Positions 54,255 to 63,455 of a DNA stretch of 64,000 nt are shown here, piece after piece. Source of the DNA: Halocatena marina (GTDB lineage: Archaea; Halobacteriota; Halobacteria; Halobacteriales; Haloarculaceae); NCBI RefSeq assembly GCF_023276375.1, contig NZ_JALLPK010000001.1:3596001-3660000 (forward strand), read 5' to 3'. The notes under the pieces are model-generated. The model did not search any database. It was not told where the DNA came from and worked only from the letters and a program-made list of their open reading frames with translations. Positions within the stretch are counted from its first letter, which is position 1. Every line of letters starts with the position of its first letter. The position numbers and the translations under genes were made by a program.

Positions 54255-57200
54255 CTCGAGATCCGATCTGCTTCGAGGAGATTCATGTCACTCATGCTCC
54301 TGGCTTCGAGACCGGTGGCTTCGTTGTCGACAACCTGTGTTCTGGAATTAATGTTGTTCATGGACCGAACGCGGCAGGAAAAACCACGCTCGCCGAGGCT
54401 GTCGAATGGCTATGCTGGCCGGAGGCAGCCGACGAACGTGCCTCTCTCGTTGGGAGGTTCTCGATGAACAGTGATACGTGGCGGGTTGAGGTTGAGAATG
54501 GGCGCTCGACCTACCAGCGTGATGGTCAGGAGACAAATGGTCCGCGTCTTCCCCCGTCCGACCAATGCGATCGCTACCGTCTCTCGCTCTACGATCTACT
54601 TCAGCGGGACAACACCAACGAATCGTTTGCAGAGATCATTGAACGGGAATCGGCGGGTGGCTACGATCTCTCGACAGCACACGACACCCTCAGTTATTCG
54701 GACTCTCCGAGTAGAGCCAATAGGAACGTCGTTCAGGACGCAAAGGGAGCGATTCAGGAGTTGCATGAAGCGCGAAACGAGGTTGCTCAGCTTCACAAAG
54801 AGCAAGACAAACTCTCTCGGCTGCGTACTGAACTGGAAGCCGCGCGTCAAGCCCAAGAGCAGACAGAACTGCTAAAGCAGGCAATAGATCACGCGCAGGT
54901 TAGAAATGAGCTTAAACAGGCCGAATCGAGGCTCGACGAGTTTCCCGAGGCAGTAGAACGGGTCGACGGAGACGAGATCGACCACGTTCGTACTCTCGAA
55001 GACCAGATCGACGAGTGGACTACAAAGAAGACTGAGGCTGAGGAAACGAAATCGGATGCTCAGGAACGGCTTGCTGCGTCTGATCTTCCTGAGCAGGGTC
55101 TTCCGACCGGCCGTATTGACCATCTGAAGCGACTTCGTGATGATCTTGCATCCGCGGAGGACCGAAAGCGAGATCTCAAAGAGGATCTGGTAGACGCGAA
55201 ACGACAGCGAGAAACTGCCCGAGAAGATATCCCCTTAGAGGTTGACAATAAAGATCTCGTCGACTTTGAACCAGTCACCTGGAAAACCATCTCGAAGTTC
55301 GCACGAGAGGCTGAGGAACTTCAGGCTGAACGGAACGAGAGGAACGCCATACAGCAACTACTCGCGGATGGAACGCACTCTGGTCCCGATCTATCGACCC
55401 TCCTGCGGGCGAGCCAATCGTTGGAAGACTGGCTGGCTACATCCGTCACCACCGATTCGAACGGCGGTTCCAAGGCAGTCCGAATCGCGGTGTTTTCGTC
55501 GGCTTCACTCGCGGCAGCGGGCATCGTGTTAGGGTTGTTGGTCCATCCGCTTCTGTTCTCTATTCTGCTTGTCGCTGTTGGTATCTTATGGTACGGTCTT
55601 CGTGATCGATCTCAGCTCTCGGACGGGAGCGACTCCCGAGAGCTACACCGTGAGTCGTTTCAAAAAACCGGCTTGAGACCGCCAGAGGGATGGAGTGATG
55701 ACGAGGTCCGTACCCGTCTAATTAACCTTTACGACGAAATAGCGAAGCGTCAGCTTTCCGAACGGCGTACTGAGTGGCGCAATAGCCTTGCCACGGATGC
55801 TGAAACACTCGAACAGAAAGAACAAGCGCTAGCGCAAACTCGCACCAAGCTTCAGGAACAGTTGGGAGCAGCTCCAGACGCTTCTGATGTCGAACTCGTC
55901 GTGCTCTCTAAGCGAGTGCTTGACTGGCAGGATACCAATGACGAGGTTGAGGGCATTCTGGAGCGTATCGAGACCGTCAACGGGCAGATCGAGATGGCGC
56001 ACGCGGAACTCCGAGTGAAACTCGAGCCCTACAGTTACGACGATATTGAGAGCTCTGGTAAGGCGACCGAGACGATCCGTCAGCTCGAAACCCGCGAGCA
56101 GCAACACGAAACTGCACAGAGAGACTTAGATCAGGCGACTCAGACGGTTCGAGAAGCGACCGGGAAAATAGACGATCTGGTCGACGAGCGCGACGAAATC
56201 TATGCAGATCTCGGTCTCGAGACTGATGATCACGACACGCTAGAGACACTCTGTGATCGAGTCGATGCATACAACTCGGTAAAATCGGACGTACGAAACG
56301 CCGAAATTCGGACGAAGACGGAGTTCGAGAAACTCAAAAGCTATCCGGAATTCGAACCGGAGCTTAAGACACGAGAGATTACTGATCTTCGAGGTGATCT
56401 TCGTGAGGCTGAACAATCGGCCGGAGAGTACGACGAACTACAGTCTCAAATAGCCAATATTAAAGCAGAAATCGGGCAAGCAAAGTCAGACAATCAAGTG
56501 GAAACCGCACTCACAAAGCGGAATCGGACGCTTGATGCGTTACAAGATCAACGTGCGGACGACTGTTCTGCGATGGTCGGCGATGCACTGGTCGATCACG
56601 TTCAAGAGGCAACGATGGAAACCAATCGTCCGGAGGTCTTCGAGCGTGCCCGAAACATCTTGACGACAATCACGAAGGGCCGATATCGGTTGGACTTCGA
56701 CGAGAATGAAGCCACGTTCCGTGCATTCGACAAAAGCGAACAAACGGGGCTCGCGCTTGATGAACTTTCGAGTGGGACCCGTGTACAGGTCTTGTTGGCT
56801 GTTCGGATTGCATTCGTTGAACAACAAGAACAGGGAGCTCAGATTCCACTCCTCCTCGATGAGACACTTGCCAACACAGACGATCGCAGGGCGGAGATGA
56901 TCATCGAATCAGTGATTGCTCTCGCGCAAAATGGGCGTCAGATCTTCTACTTCACCGCACAGGGCCACGAAGTCGCAAAATGGCTCGACGCTCTGACGGA
57001 CACAAACGACCTCAATCACCAGATCATCGACCTTGTGACTGCCAGTAATATCGATAACGCTGTGCAGATCCCTGATCTGAAATCCACCGAGTCGTTCACT
57101 GCAGCGCCTCCCAGCCCAGACGGTCACGACCACGCTTCGTTTGGGGAAGCACTTGATGTGGAGTCGTTCGATCTTCACCGTGGCGTCGGCACAGCACACC

Positions 57201-57724
57201 TGTGGTACGTCGTTGATGACGTTGAGGCGCTCTATCAACTCTTAGACTCTGGAATCAAACGGTGGGGACAACTGGACAACCTGCTCAAGCGGGGTAACGG
57301 AAATCTTCTCTGGGACTCTGATCAGTTGGTGACCGCTCGAGAGAACGCGGCAGCGTTGAATGAGTTCGTCGCCGCTTGGAGGATCGGCCGCGGCAAGCCC
57401 GTAGACCGGGAGGTTCTCAACTCATCTGGCGCCGTGAGCGAAACTTTCATCGACGAAGTCTCCGAACTTGCAAAGGAACTGGAAAGAGATGGCAGTCAGA
57501 TCGTCGAAGCCTTGCACGGCGGCGAAGTGAACTTATTCCGGAGCGGAAAAGCAGACGATCTAAAGATCTATCTCGAAGAAAACGAGTATATTGTACCACA
57601 AGACACGCTGGATCTGGTGCAGATTCGTGCCCGGGTTGTCGAGCGATTCATTGATGAAGGTGTCCCCCGCGAAGAGGCCAAAGACAGGACCGACGAACTG
57701 CTATTACGACTAAGCGAGAACTGA
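54251..57724 (+). CDS. SbcC/YhaN-like AAA ATPase with membrane segments and C-terminal extension
   Basis: A 1157-residue SMC-type ATPase. Walker A is HGPNAAGKTT (residues 37-46), then long coiled coils, a hydrophobic pair of segments around residues 411-455 (SSASLAAAGIVLGLLVHPLL, FSILLVAVGILWYGL), more coiled coil, the signature LDELSSGTRVQ (residues 836-846) and Walker B LLLDETLANTDD (Asp870, Glu871). This is the YhaN layout, with membrane segments inside the coiled-coil hinge. After residue 935 there is a further 220-residue C-terminal domain not usual in YhaN (WGQLDNLL, RGKPVDREVLNSSGAVSETFIDEV). The pair likely acts on DNA ends. Confidence 0.9.
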   Translation: MTRDPICFEEIHVTHAPGFETGGFVVDNLCSGINVVHGPNAAGKTTLAEAVEWLCWPEAADERASLVGRFSMNSDTWRVEVENGRSTYQRDGQETNGPRLPPSDQCDRYRLSLYDLLQRDNTNESFAEIIERESAGGYDLSTAHDTLSYSDSPSRANRNVVQDAKGAIQELHEARNEVAQLHKEQDKLSRLRTELEAARQAQEQTELLKQAIDHAQVRNELKQAESRLDEFPEAVERVDGDEIDHVRTLEDQIDEWTTKKTEAEETKSDAQERLAASDLPEQGLPTGRIDHLKRLRDDLASAEDRKRDLKEDLVDAKRQRETAREDIPLEVDNKDLVDFEPVTWKTISKFAREAEELQAERNERNAIQQLLADGTHSGPDLSTLLRASQSLEDWLATSVTTDSNGGSKAVRIAVFSSASLAAAGIVLGLLVHPLLFSILLVAVGILWYGLRDRSQLSDGSDSRELHRESFQKTGLRPPEGWSDDEVRTRLINLYDEIAKRQLSERRTEWRNSLATDAETLEQKEQALAQTRTKLQEQLGAAPDASDVELVVLSKRVLDWQDTNDEVEGILERIETVNGQIEMAHAELRVKLEPYSYDDIESSGKATETIRQLETREQQHETAQRDLDQATQTVREATGKIDDLVDERDEIYADLGLETDDHDTLETLCDRVDAYNSVKSDVRNAEIRTKTEFEKLKSYPEFEPELKTREITDLRGDLREAEQSAGEYDELQSQIANIKAEIGQAKSDNQVETALTKRNRTLDALQDQRADDCSAMVGDALVDHVQEATMETNRPEVFERARNILTTITKGRYRLDFDENEATFRAFDKSEQTGLALDELSSGTRVQVLLAVRIAFVEQQEQGAQIPLLLDETLANTDDRRAEMIIESVIALAQNGRQIFYFTAQGHEVAKWLDALTDTNDLNHQIIDLVTASNIDNAVQIPDLKSTESFTAAPPSPDGHDHASFGEALDVESFDLHRGVGTAHLWYVVDDVEALYQLLDSGIKRWGQLDNLLKRGNGNLLWDSDQLVTARENAAALNEFVAAWRIGRGKPVDREVLNSSGAVSETFIDEVSELAKELERDGSQIVEALHGGEVNLFRSGKADDLKIYLEENEYIVPQDTLDLVQIRARVVERFIDEGVPREEAKDRTDELLLRLSEN

Positions 57725-57846
57725 CTCTCTCTTACTGACCTCTGCGACAATCACGGTACTCAGACGCCGATATCGATGGGGATTCGTGTGTCTCACAGAC
57801 CAAGTCTGTATAGCGAAATGGAGTTCATCATAAGAGACACCAGAGA

Positions 57847-57856
57847 ATTATATACT
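57847..57856 (+). promoter_or_regulatory. TATA-like box of the BsuPI-domain gene
   Basis: ATTATATACT lies 20-30 nt before the ATG 57876, supporting a separate leaderless transcript from the preceding operon. Confidence 0.5.
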
Positions 57857-57875
57857 GAGAGACAGTAGATCTATT

Positions 57876-58205
57876 ATGGTCGAAGGAACGTTAACTGTTA
57901 ATCCAGGTCAACCGGTAGTATTCACGTTTACTGTCACAAACACCACAGATCAGCCGGTTTCGCTTCGGTTTCAGGACGCCTGCAAGGCCGACTTCGTGGC
58001 ACGCGTGGAGGATACAGAGCGCTGGCGATGGAGTGTGGGACAGATGTTCGCACAAATCCTTGAGGAAGTTTCCCTCGCGCCGAACGAGCAAACGACGTTC
58101 GAAGCAGCGTGGGACGATCCAGATCCTGGTTCGTACACCGCGCACGCGGAGCTTATGGCGAACAATACCACTTGCGAAGCTGAAACAACGTTCTCCGTCG
58201 AATAA
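57876..58205 (+). CDS. BsuPI-domain protein
   Basis: A 109-residue protein that is almost entirely one BsuPI (intracellular proteinase inhibitor) domain, an immunoglobulin-like beta sandwich. Key features: FTFTVTNTTDQPVSLRF, the WRWSVGQMFAQIL segment, LAPNEQTTFEAAWDDP and the final TYTAHAEL-like strand (SYTAHAEL). No signal peptide, so it probably stays in the cytoplasm. Function in archaea unknown; possibly protease inhibition or a structural role. Confidence 0.85.
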   Translation: MVEGTLTVNPGQPVVFTFTVTNTTDQPVSLRFQDACKADFVARVEDTERWRWSVGQMFAQILEEVSLAPNEQTTFEAAWDDPDPGSYTAHAELMANNTTCEAETTFSVE

Positions 58206-58284
58206 TACGATCAGCAAGCGACCATACGGTACACGAATCGGCTCTTTTGAATCTTGCCAATGGAGAATACTATCCTATCCGATC

Positions 58285-59217
58285 TCAATCGAGCAGGTCG
58301 ATGATCTCTCGGGCGACTTGCCGGACGGATTCGTCGCTCGATAACTCATTTTCCCAGCCGAGATCGAGGAGCTTGTCGATCGGGAGCAAAACGGTCGAGA
58401 CGTCACCGGTCCACCCACGCTCACCACCAGTGTACTCGTAGTCGGGATCGAGTCCCATCTCCTCGCTTACGATTTCGGCAACACGATCGACCGACGTTGT
58501 CGACTGTGTTGCGAGGTTGTAGATGTTGACGGGTTCATCAGCATGCTCGACGATATGACACATCGCGTCGACGCACTCCTCAACGTGCATGTAGGACTTT
58601 TCCTGTTTCCCGTTTCCGAGGATTGTGAGTGTTTCAGGATTCGCATCGAGTTTTTCGACGAAATCGGGAACGACGCCTGCTCCGAATCGTGGCCCGACGA
58701 TGTTCGCAAATCGGAACGTCCAGACGGTGAAGTCGTGGGTGTGTCCATACACTGAAAGCAGCGATTCGTCGGCGAGTTTGGTCGCACCGTAGATACTGAT
58801 CGGTTCGAGTGGGCCGTACGTCTCTGGGGTTGGCTCTCCTGCCTCACCGTAGACTGTACACGACGACGTGAACGCGATGTTCGAGACGCCGACTTCGTCC
58901 ATCCGTTCGAGAATGTTGTACGTCATCTCTCCGTTGGCTTCGAACTGCGCTCGGGGTTCGTCGGTGTCGACGTACTTATCGGCCGCTGCGAGATGGAACA
59001 CGCCATCGACATCTTCTGTTATAACATCGGCGACGAGGGACCGATCGGTGAGGTCTCCCTCGACGAACGTCACACCGTCGGGAACCGATTTACGGATACC
59101 GTTCGAAAGATCGTCAACGACGAGCACGTCGTTGTCGACAGCGAGTCGGTTGGACAGTACTGATCCGATGAGTCCTGCTCCACCAGTGACAACGAGGCGT
59201 TTCCCGGTGAGTTCCAT
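58285..59217 (-). CDS. NAD-dependent epimerase (GalE-like)
   Basis: A 310-residue extended SDR, likely UDP-glucose 4-epimerase or a related sugar-nucleotide enzyme. Glycine motif VVTGGAGLIGSVLS, the FTSSCTVYGEAGEPT segment, and catalytic YxxxK in SIYGATKLADESLL. The C-terminal half has FRFANIVGPRFGAGVV and the GNGKQEKSYMHVEECVDAM segment. It is convergent with the BsuPI gene and divergent from the tRNA methyltransferase gene. It probably supplies UDP-sugars for surface glycans. Confidence 0.93.
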   Translation of the reverse strand: MELTGKRLVVTGGAGLIGSVLSNRLAVDNDVLVVDDLSNGIRKSVPDGVTFVEGDLTDRSLVADVITEDVDGVFHLAAADKYVDTDEPRAQFEANGEMTYNILERMDEVGVSNIAFTSSCTVYGEAGEPTPETYGPLEPISIYGATKLADESLLSVYGHTHDFTVWTFRFANIVGPRFGAGVVPDFVEKLDANPETLTILGNGKQEKSYMHVEECVDAMCHIVEHADEPVNIYNLATQSTTSVDRVAEIVSEEMGLDPDYEYTGGERGWTGDVSTVLLPIDKLLDLGWENELSSDESVRQVAREIIDLLD

Positions 59218-59323
59218 AGCGAGAGTGGTGCGGGTTTCCGTAAGTGTATTCCGATCACCGAGCGGTCACACGTCCACATCAACGGGTCGAAACCCCCTAA
59301 TCACGCCCGCTGCTAGGCGTGCT

Positions 59324-59872
59324 ATGAGAGAACACGAAATAATCGTCCTCCGACTCGGACATCGACCCGGACGGGATAACCGGATGACAACCCACGTTGG
59401 ACTCACCGCGCGCGCACTCGGAGCCGACCGCGTGGTTTTGACTAATGGTGCTTCTGGCTCCCGCGATACCATCGATGACATTACCGAACGCTTTGGAGGT
59501 CCATTCACTGTTGACCTGACTGAGGAACCGAACCGGCTCCTCCAGACGTTCGAGGGTACGATTGTTCATCTGACAATGTACGGACTTCCAGTACAAACAG
59601 TCGAAGAAGAGATCCGAACAGTGACGCAGAACGAACCGCTGCTCGTGGTCGTTGGAGCCGAAAAGGTCCCATTCGATGTCTACGCGTGCGCTGACTTCAA
59701 CGTCGCAGTCACGAATCAACCCCATTCCGAAGTCGCAGGACTTGCTGTCTTTCTCGATCGGCTGTTCGACGGCAGTGAGCTCGAACGCGAGTGGACTGGC
59801 GCTGATCGGCGAGTCGTGCCGAAAGAGACTGGCAAAAAGGTCGTCCCGACCGATCCCGCTGGCGAGGAATAA
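59324..59872 (+). CDS. tRNA (cytidine(56)-2'-O)-methyltransferase
   Basis: A 182-residue archaeal SPOUT methyltransferase that methylates C56 in the T-loop of tRNA. The N-terminus MREHEIIVLRLGHRPGRDNRMTTHVGLTARALGADRVVL is diagnostic for this family, as are LLVVVGAEKVPFDVY and the trefoil-knot segment NQPHSEVAGLAVFLDRLFDG. The ATG 59324 is the true start; the frame is open upstream to 58868 but those residues are the antisense shadow of the epimerase gene. Confidence 0.95.
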   Translation: MREHEIIVLRLGHRPGRDNRMTTHVGLTARALGADRVVLTNGASGSRDTIDDITERFGGPFTVDLTEEPNRLLQTFEGTIVHLTMYGLPVQTVEEEIRTVTQNEPLLVVVGAEKVPFDVYACADFNVAVTNQPHSEVAGLAVFLDRLFDGSELEREWTGADRRVVPKETGKKVVPTDPAGEE

Positions 59873-60135
59873 CAATCAAAACCGCGTATCAGCTGGACTG
59901 AGAGCAGATAAACCAATAACGAATATACGAAAGCGGTACTTCCAAAGGATAGATCGTTGCTCTCAATGCAAGGGTTCGTGGTCGATCGATTGACCCGACG
60001 TTGAGACTGTGCGGTAGATTTCAAGAGTAACCACACATTAGCGATCGCACTCCCCAATTTCCGGAGGATCGGTCCTTGTTCGATTGTAGCAACACGACCA
60101 ATTTCAGGAAGCCCAGAGGGTCGGTCGGTATGAAA

Positions 60136-60504
60136 TTACGCCTGCAATTCGACGATTTCGATACGATGTTCGAAGGGATCACGGAACGAAAACCGTTCTC
60201 GGCCTGGAATCGGCGTTTCATCCGTGATCTCGACACCATTTTCTTCGAGATGCGCTCGTGTCGCATCGAGGTTGCTGACTTCGAATGCGGGATGACGTTT
60301 TGACCGTCTTGAATCGTTCTTTTCGATACCGAGATGGAGTTCGATACTGTTCGCTCGGAACCACAGTCCACCGTTGGAGCGGAGTGCTTCTGGCTTGGAA
60401 ATCTCCTCAAAACCGAGTAGCGTTTCATAAAACTCGCGTGCCTCCGGTTCAGTCCCCACTGGAATGCACAACTGCACGTGGTCGATCTGTTTCCAGTCAA
60501 TCAT
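60136..60504 (-). CDS. VOC family protein
   Basis: A 122-residue glyoxalase-fold protein (DHVQLCIPVGTEPEAREFYETLLGFEEI, then LWFRANSIELHLGIE and RDPFEHRIEIVEL). The His, Glu and terminal Glu-x-Glu residues could bind a metal. It is more haloarchaeal in composition than the VOC gene at 46081. It is divergent from the NUDIX gene with about 75 nt between starts. Substrate unknown. Confidence 0.9.
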   Translation of the reverse strand: MIDWKQIDHVQLCIPVGTEPEAREFYETLLGFEEISKPEALRSNGGLWFRANSIELHLGIEKNDSRRSKRHPAFEVSNLDATRAHLEENGVEITDETPIPGRERFSFRDPFEHRIEIVELQA

Positions 60505-60552
60505 TGTTCGCAGTCCTACTACTGGATGGGTATAGTTTTTAACCCGCTACAA

Positions 60553-60572
60553 TTCTCGAATCTATTCGAGAA
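60553..60572. promoter_or_regulatory. 20-bp palindrome in the VOC/NUDIX spacer
   Basis: TTCTCGAATCTATTCGAGAA: two 9-bp arms around a CT spacer, ending 6 nt before the NUDIX ATG. The size and symmetry suit a regulator binding site near the start of transcription. A TATA-like TAGTTTTTAAC (60531-60541) lies just upstream. Confidence 0.5.
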
Positions 60573-60578
60573 ATCACC

Positions 60579-61181
60579 ATGGATCCGAACGTGCTCTCAC
60601 TCCTCGATGAGCTTCGAATTCTCGGACAGAACGGGCTTCGGTACGCCGACAATCACTATGACGAACAGCGGTACAGACGACTTTTGGAACTCGTTGCGGA
60701 GTACTACGGTGAGACGCTCGCGCTGCCTCCCGAGGAGGTACACGAACAGCTCGCGGCGGAAATCGGTCACGTTACACCAAAAGTGGGAGTCGGAGCTGCT
60801 CTCTTCGATGACGACGGAAAGATATTACTCATGAAACGACCCGATCGGGGCGAATGGAATGTGCCCGGTGGCTTCGTTGATCCCGGAGAGGGCCCCCAGC
60901 AGGCTGTTCGTCGTGAAACACGGGAAGAGACCGGACTCGCTGTCCGAATCAATGAATTGGTTGGTGTATATCACCTACCAGCGACCGAACAGTACGTCAA
61001 CGAAGTCGTTGGCATTGCCTATCTGTGTGAACGCACTGGCGGCGAACTTCAGGGATCTGTAGAGAGTACTGCGCTCCAGTATTGGCATATCGAGAATGTT
61101 CCCGAGTGGCATCGAGACGCCCACGCTCTCGCAGCCAATGCACACGACGTATGGCACAGGAAACACGCAACGTCTCCGTGA
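60579..61181 (+). CDS. NUDIX hydrolase with N-terminal helical domain
   Basis: A 200-residue NUDIX protein. The catalytic box [24 protein letters not shown] fits GX5EX7REUXEEXGU. The first 60 residues form a small helical domain ([35 protein letters not shown]) of the NUDIX_N_2 type often preceding ADP-ribose or nucleotide-sugar hydrolases. The remaining fold reads [22 protein letters not shown] palindrome overlaps the promoter, so expression may be regulated. Confidence 0.93.
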   Translation: MDPNVLSLLDELRILGQNGLRYADNHYDEQRYRRLLELVAEYYGETLALPPEEVHEQLAAEIGHVTPKVGVGAALFDDDGKILLMKRPDRGEWNVPGGFVDPGEGPQQAVRRETREETGLAVRINELVGVYHLPATEQYVNEVVGIAYLCERTGGELQGSVESTALQYWHIENVPEWHRDAHALAANAHDVWHRKHATSP

Positions 61182-61342
61182 CAATCTTTTTCTAACCGGT
61201 CAAATCTTGTCCGGCAATCCCCTCCCATTCACTCAATTTTGTTATCACATCCAAAATCATTTGGCACATATCGATACAGAAGCTCTGGTGCTTGTACTTT
61301 CACAAAAATAAGAATAGTAAAGTGAATCATCATTTAACATGT

Positions 61343-61352
61343 ATTTTTATAC
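61343..61352 (+). promoter_or_regulatory. TATA-like box of the E1 operon
   Basis: ATTTTTATAC lies about 22-31 nt before the GTG at 61374 and supports that start over the GTG at 61386. Confidence 0.5.
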
Positions 61353-61373
61353 AGGTGTAGATTCATCTGTGCG

Positions 61374-62426
61374 GTGGGATGTATCGTGATAAGTGATACC
61401 GAACTACAGAACATGTACGAGTGGATGGTAACGGCTCGTCACTACGAAGAACGCCTTCAGGAGGAGTATTTGGAGGGAAAGCAGCCAGCGTTCGACATCT
61501 CGGCCGGACCGATCCCGGGTGAACTCCATTTGGCTGCCGGTCAAGAGGCCGCCGCCGCTGGGGTGTGTGCTCATCTCCGCGATAGCGACACCGTTACTGC
61601 ACCTCATCGCCCACACCACGTCGCCATCGCCAAGGGCGTCGATCTCAAGCGGATGACTGCCGAGATCTTCGGTCGCCGTACCGGACTGTCGAAGGGGAAA
61701 GGCGGTCACATGCATTTGTTCGATCCGGCGGTGAACTTTGCAGCAAGTGGTATCATCGCCGAGGGCTGTCCGCCGGCTGTCGGCGCCGCGCTCGCATCGA
61801 AAAAACGCGGCGAGGACAGCGTTGCTGTCGCCTATCTCGGCGATGGCGCAATCAGTCAAGGAGGGTTTCTGGAATCGCTCAATCTTGCGAGCGTCCACGA
61901 GTTACCAGTACTCTTCGTGATCGAAGACAACGACTGGGCGATCAGCATGCCCAAAGAGCGGGTTTCAGATGTCAAAAACGGTGCCCAGCGCGCCGATGGC
62001 TTTGGTCTTCCGGGGGTCCGTGTCGACCACGACGACGCGTGTGCAGTCTACGAAGCCGCAGCGAAAGCAGTCGGGCGTGCACGTGACGGTAACGGCCCAA
62101 CCCTCCTCGAAGTGCAGGTCCACCGCCGGATGGGTCATTTCATGGGGGACGCCGAAGCCTACCGACCCGACGCCGACACGGAGCGGGCGAAACAGCGCGA
62201 TTCGATCGAACGGATGGAAAGAACCCTCCAAAACGCGGGTATCGACGCGATCGACGAGATTCGAGAGCGCAGTCATGCACGGGTCGAGGAAGCGATCGAG
62301 TGGGCGAAAGAGCAGCCAGAACCCGAACCAGAGGAGGCCTACGAGGACGTTTTCACGAATCCACCTCCAGGATGGCATCCAGATCCCGAGCCGACCCCAG
62401 CCGAATCAGCAGGAGGTGATGACTAA
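61374..62426 (+). CDS. 2-oxo acid dehydrogenase E1 component, alpha subunit
   Basis: Thiamine-diphosphate-dependent alpha subunit of a pyruvate, branched-chain or acetoin dehydrogenase. Features: the N-terminal YEERLQEEYLEGK, HRPHHVAIAKGVD, GGHMHLFDPAVNFAASGIIAEG and the ThDP motif GDGAISQGGFLESLNLASVHELPVLFVIEDNDWAIS. Length 350. It is followed by the beta subunit with a TAATG overlap and then a lipoyl-domain gene, giving a three-gene operon. GTG 61374 is chosen by the TATA spacing. Confidence 0.95.
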   Translation: MGCIVISDTELQNMYEWMVTARHYEERLQEEYLEGKQPAFDISAGPIPGELHLAAGQEAAAAGVCAHLRDSDTVTAPHRPHHVAIAKGVDLKRMTAEIFGRRTGLSKGKGGHMHLFDPAVNFAASGIIAEGCPPAVGAALASKKRGEDSVAVAYLGDGAISQGGFLESLNLASVHELPVLFVIEDNDWAISMPKERVSDVKNGAQRADGFGLPGVRVDHDDACAVYEAAAKAVGRARDGNGPTLLEVQVHRRMGHFMGDAEAYRPDADTERAKQRDSIERMERTLQNAGIDAIDEIRERSHARVEEAIEWAKEQPEPEPEEAYEDVFTNPPPGWHPDPEPTPAESAGGDD

Positions 62427-63445
62427 TGTCGGATTCGGAGACGGCTCCAGAGCGCGAACTCACGATGAGTCGGGCGATCGTTGACGCCATTGCGTCCGAA
62501 ATGCGTGCAAACGACGACGTGTTCGTGATGGGCGAGGATGTTGCCGACTATGGCGGCATCTTCGACAGCACTGAAGGCTTGCTTGAGGAGTTCGGGCGAG
62601 AGAAAATCATGGACGTACCGATCAGCGAGACTGGGTTCATTGGTGCTGCTGTCGGAGCTGCACAAGTCGGAATGCGTCCCATCGCGGAGCTGATGTTTGC
62701 CGATTTCTTCGGTGTCGGGATGGATCAGATCTACAATCAGATGGCGAAGAACACCTACATGAGCGGCAGCGGGGTACGTGTGCCGATGGTGCTCATGACA
62801 GCTGTTGGTGGCACCTACAACGACGCCGCCCAGCATTCCCAGACGTTGTACGGTACGTTCGCACATCTGCCGGGGATGAAGGTGGTCGTGCCGAGCACCG
62901 CAGCCGATGCGAAGGGATTGATGCACGCGGCGATACGGGACGATGACCCTGTGGTGTATATGTTCCACAAGCGGCTGATGGGTATCGGGTGGATGCCAGC
63001 GCCTGATGGACCAAAGACACCGGTCTCCGATGAGGACTACACGATCGAGTTCGGCAACGCGGACATCAAGCGTCGTGGCGACGACGTGACCGTGGTTACA
63101 CTGGGTCTCCACGTCCATCGCGCGCTGGAGGCGGCCAACGATTTGGACGGCGAGATCGACACCGAAGTCATCGATCTCCGGACACTGGTCCCGCTCGATA
63201 CGGAGACGGTGCTCGAATCCGTCCGAAAGACTGGTCGGCTCGTGGTCGTTGATGAAGACTATCACTCCTTTGGCGTCTCTGGCGAAATTGTCGCCCGTGC
63301 TGCAGAGGGTGGACTTGATGACCTTTCAGCTGTTCGTCGGGTAACGATGCCGGATACACCCATTCCATACGCGCGACCACTCGAACAGGAAGTCAATCCC
63401 GGAGCAGACGACATCGCAGACGCGATCCGAGGCGTTACCGAATGA
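62426..63445 (+). CDS. 2-oxo acid dehydrogenase E1 component, beta subunit
   Basis: A 339-residue transketolase-like beta subunit that completes the E1 active site. Recognised by SRAIVDAIASEMRANDDVFVMGEDVADYGGIF, the ISETGFIGAAVGAAQVGMRPIAELMFADFFG segment, DAKGLMHAAIRDDDPVVYMFHKRL and the C-terminal VVDEDYHSFGVSGEIVARAAEGG. It overlaps the E1 alpha stop (TAATG) and precedes the lipoyl gene by 10 nt. No E2 or E3 gene follows in the window. Confidence 0.96.
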   Translation: MSDSETAPERELTMSRAIVDAIASEMRANDDVFVMGEDVADYGGIFDSTEGLLEEFGREKIMDVPISETGFIGAAVGAAQVGMRPIAELMFADFFGVGMDQIYNQMAKNTYMSGSGVRVPMVLMTAVGGTYNDAAQHSQTLYGTFAHLPGMKVVVPSTAADAKGLMHAAIRDDDPVVYMFHKRLMGIGWMPAPDGPKTPVSDEDYTIEFGNADIKRRGDDVTVVTLGLHVHRALEAANDLDGEIDTEVIDLRTLVPLDTETVLESVRKTGRLVVVDEDYHSFGVSGEIVARAAEGGLDDLSAVRRVTMPDTPIPYARPLEQEVNPGADDIADAIRGVTE

Positions 63446-63455
63446 TTCCCCCCAA

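Noticed and set aside
58868..59323. Upstream extension of the tRNA methyltransferase frame
   Set aside because: It is the antisense shadow of the epimerase gene; conserved sequence begins at ATG 59324.
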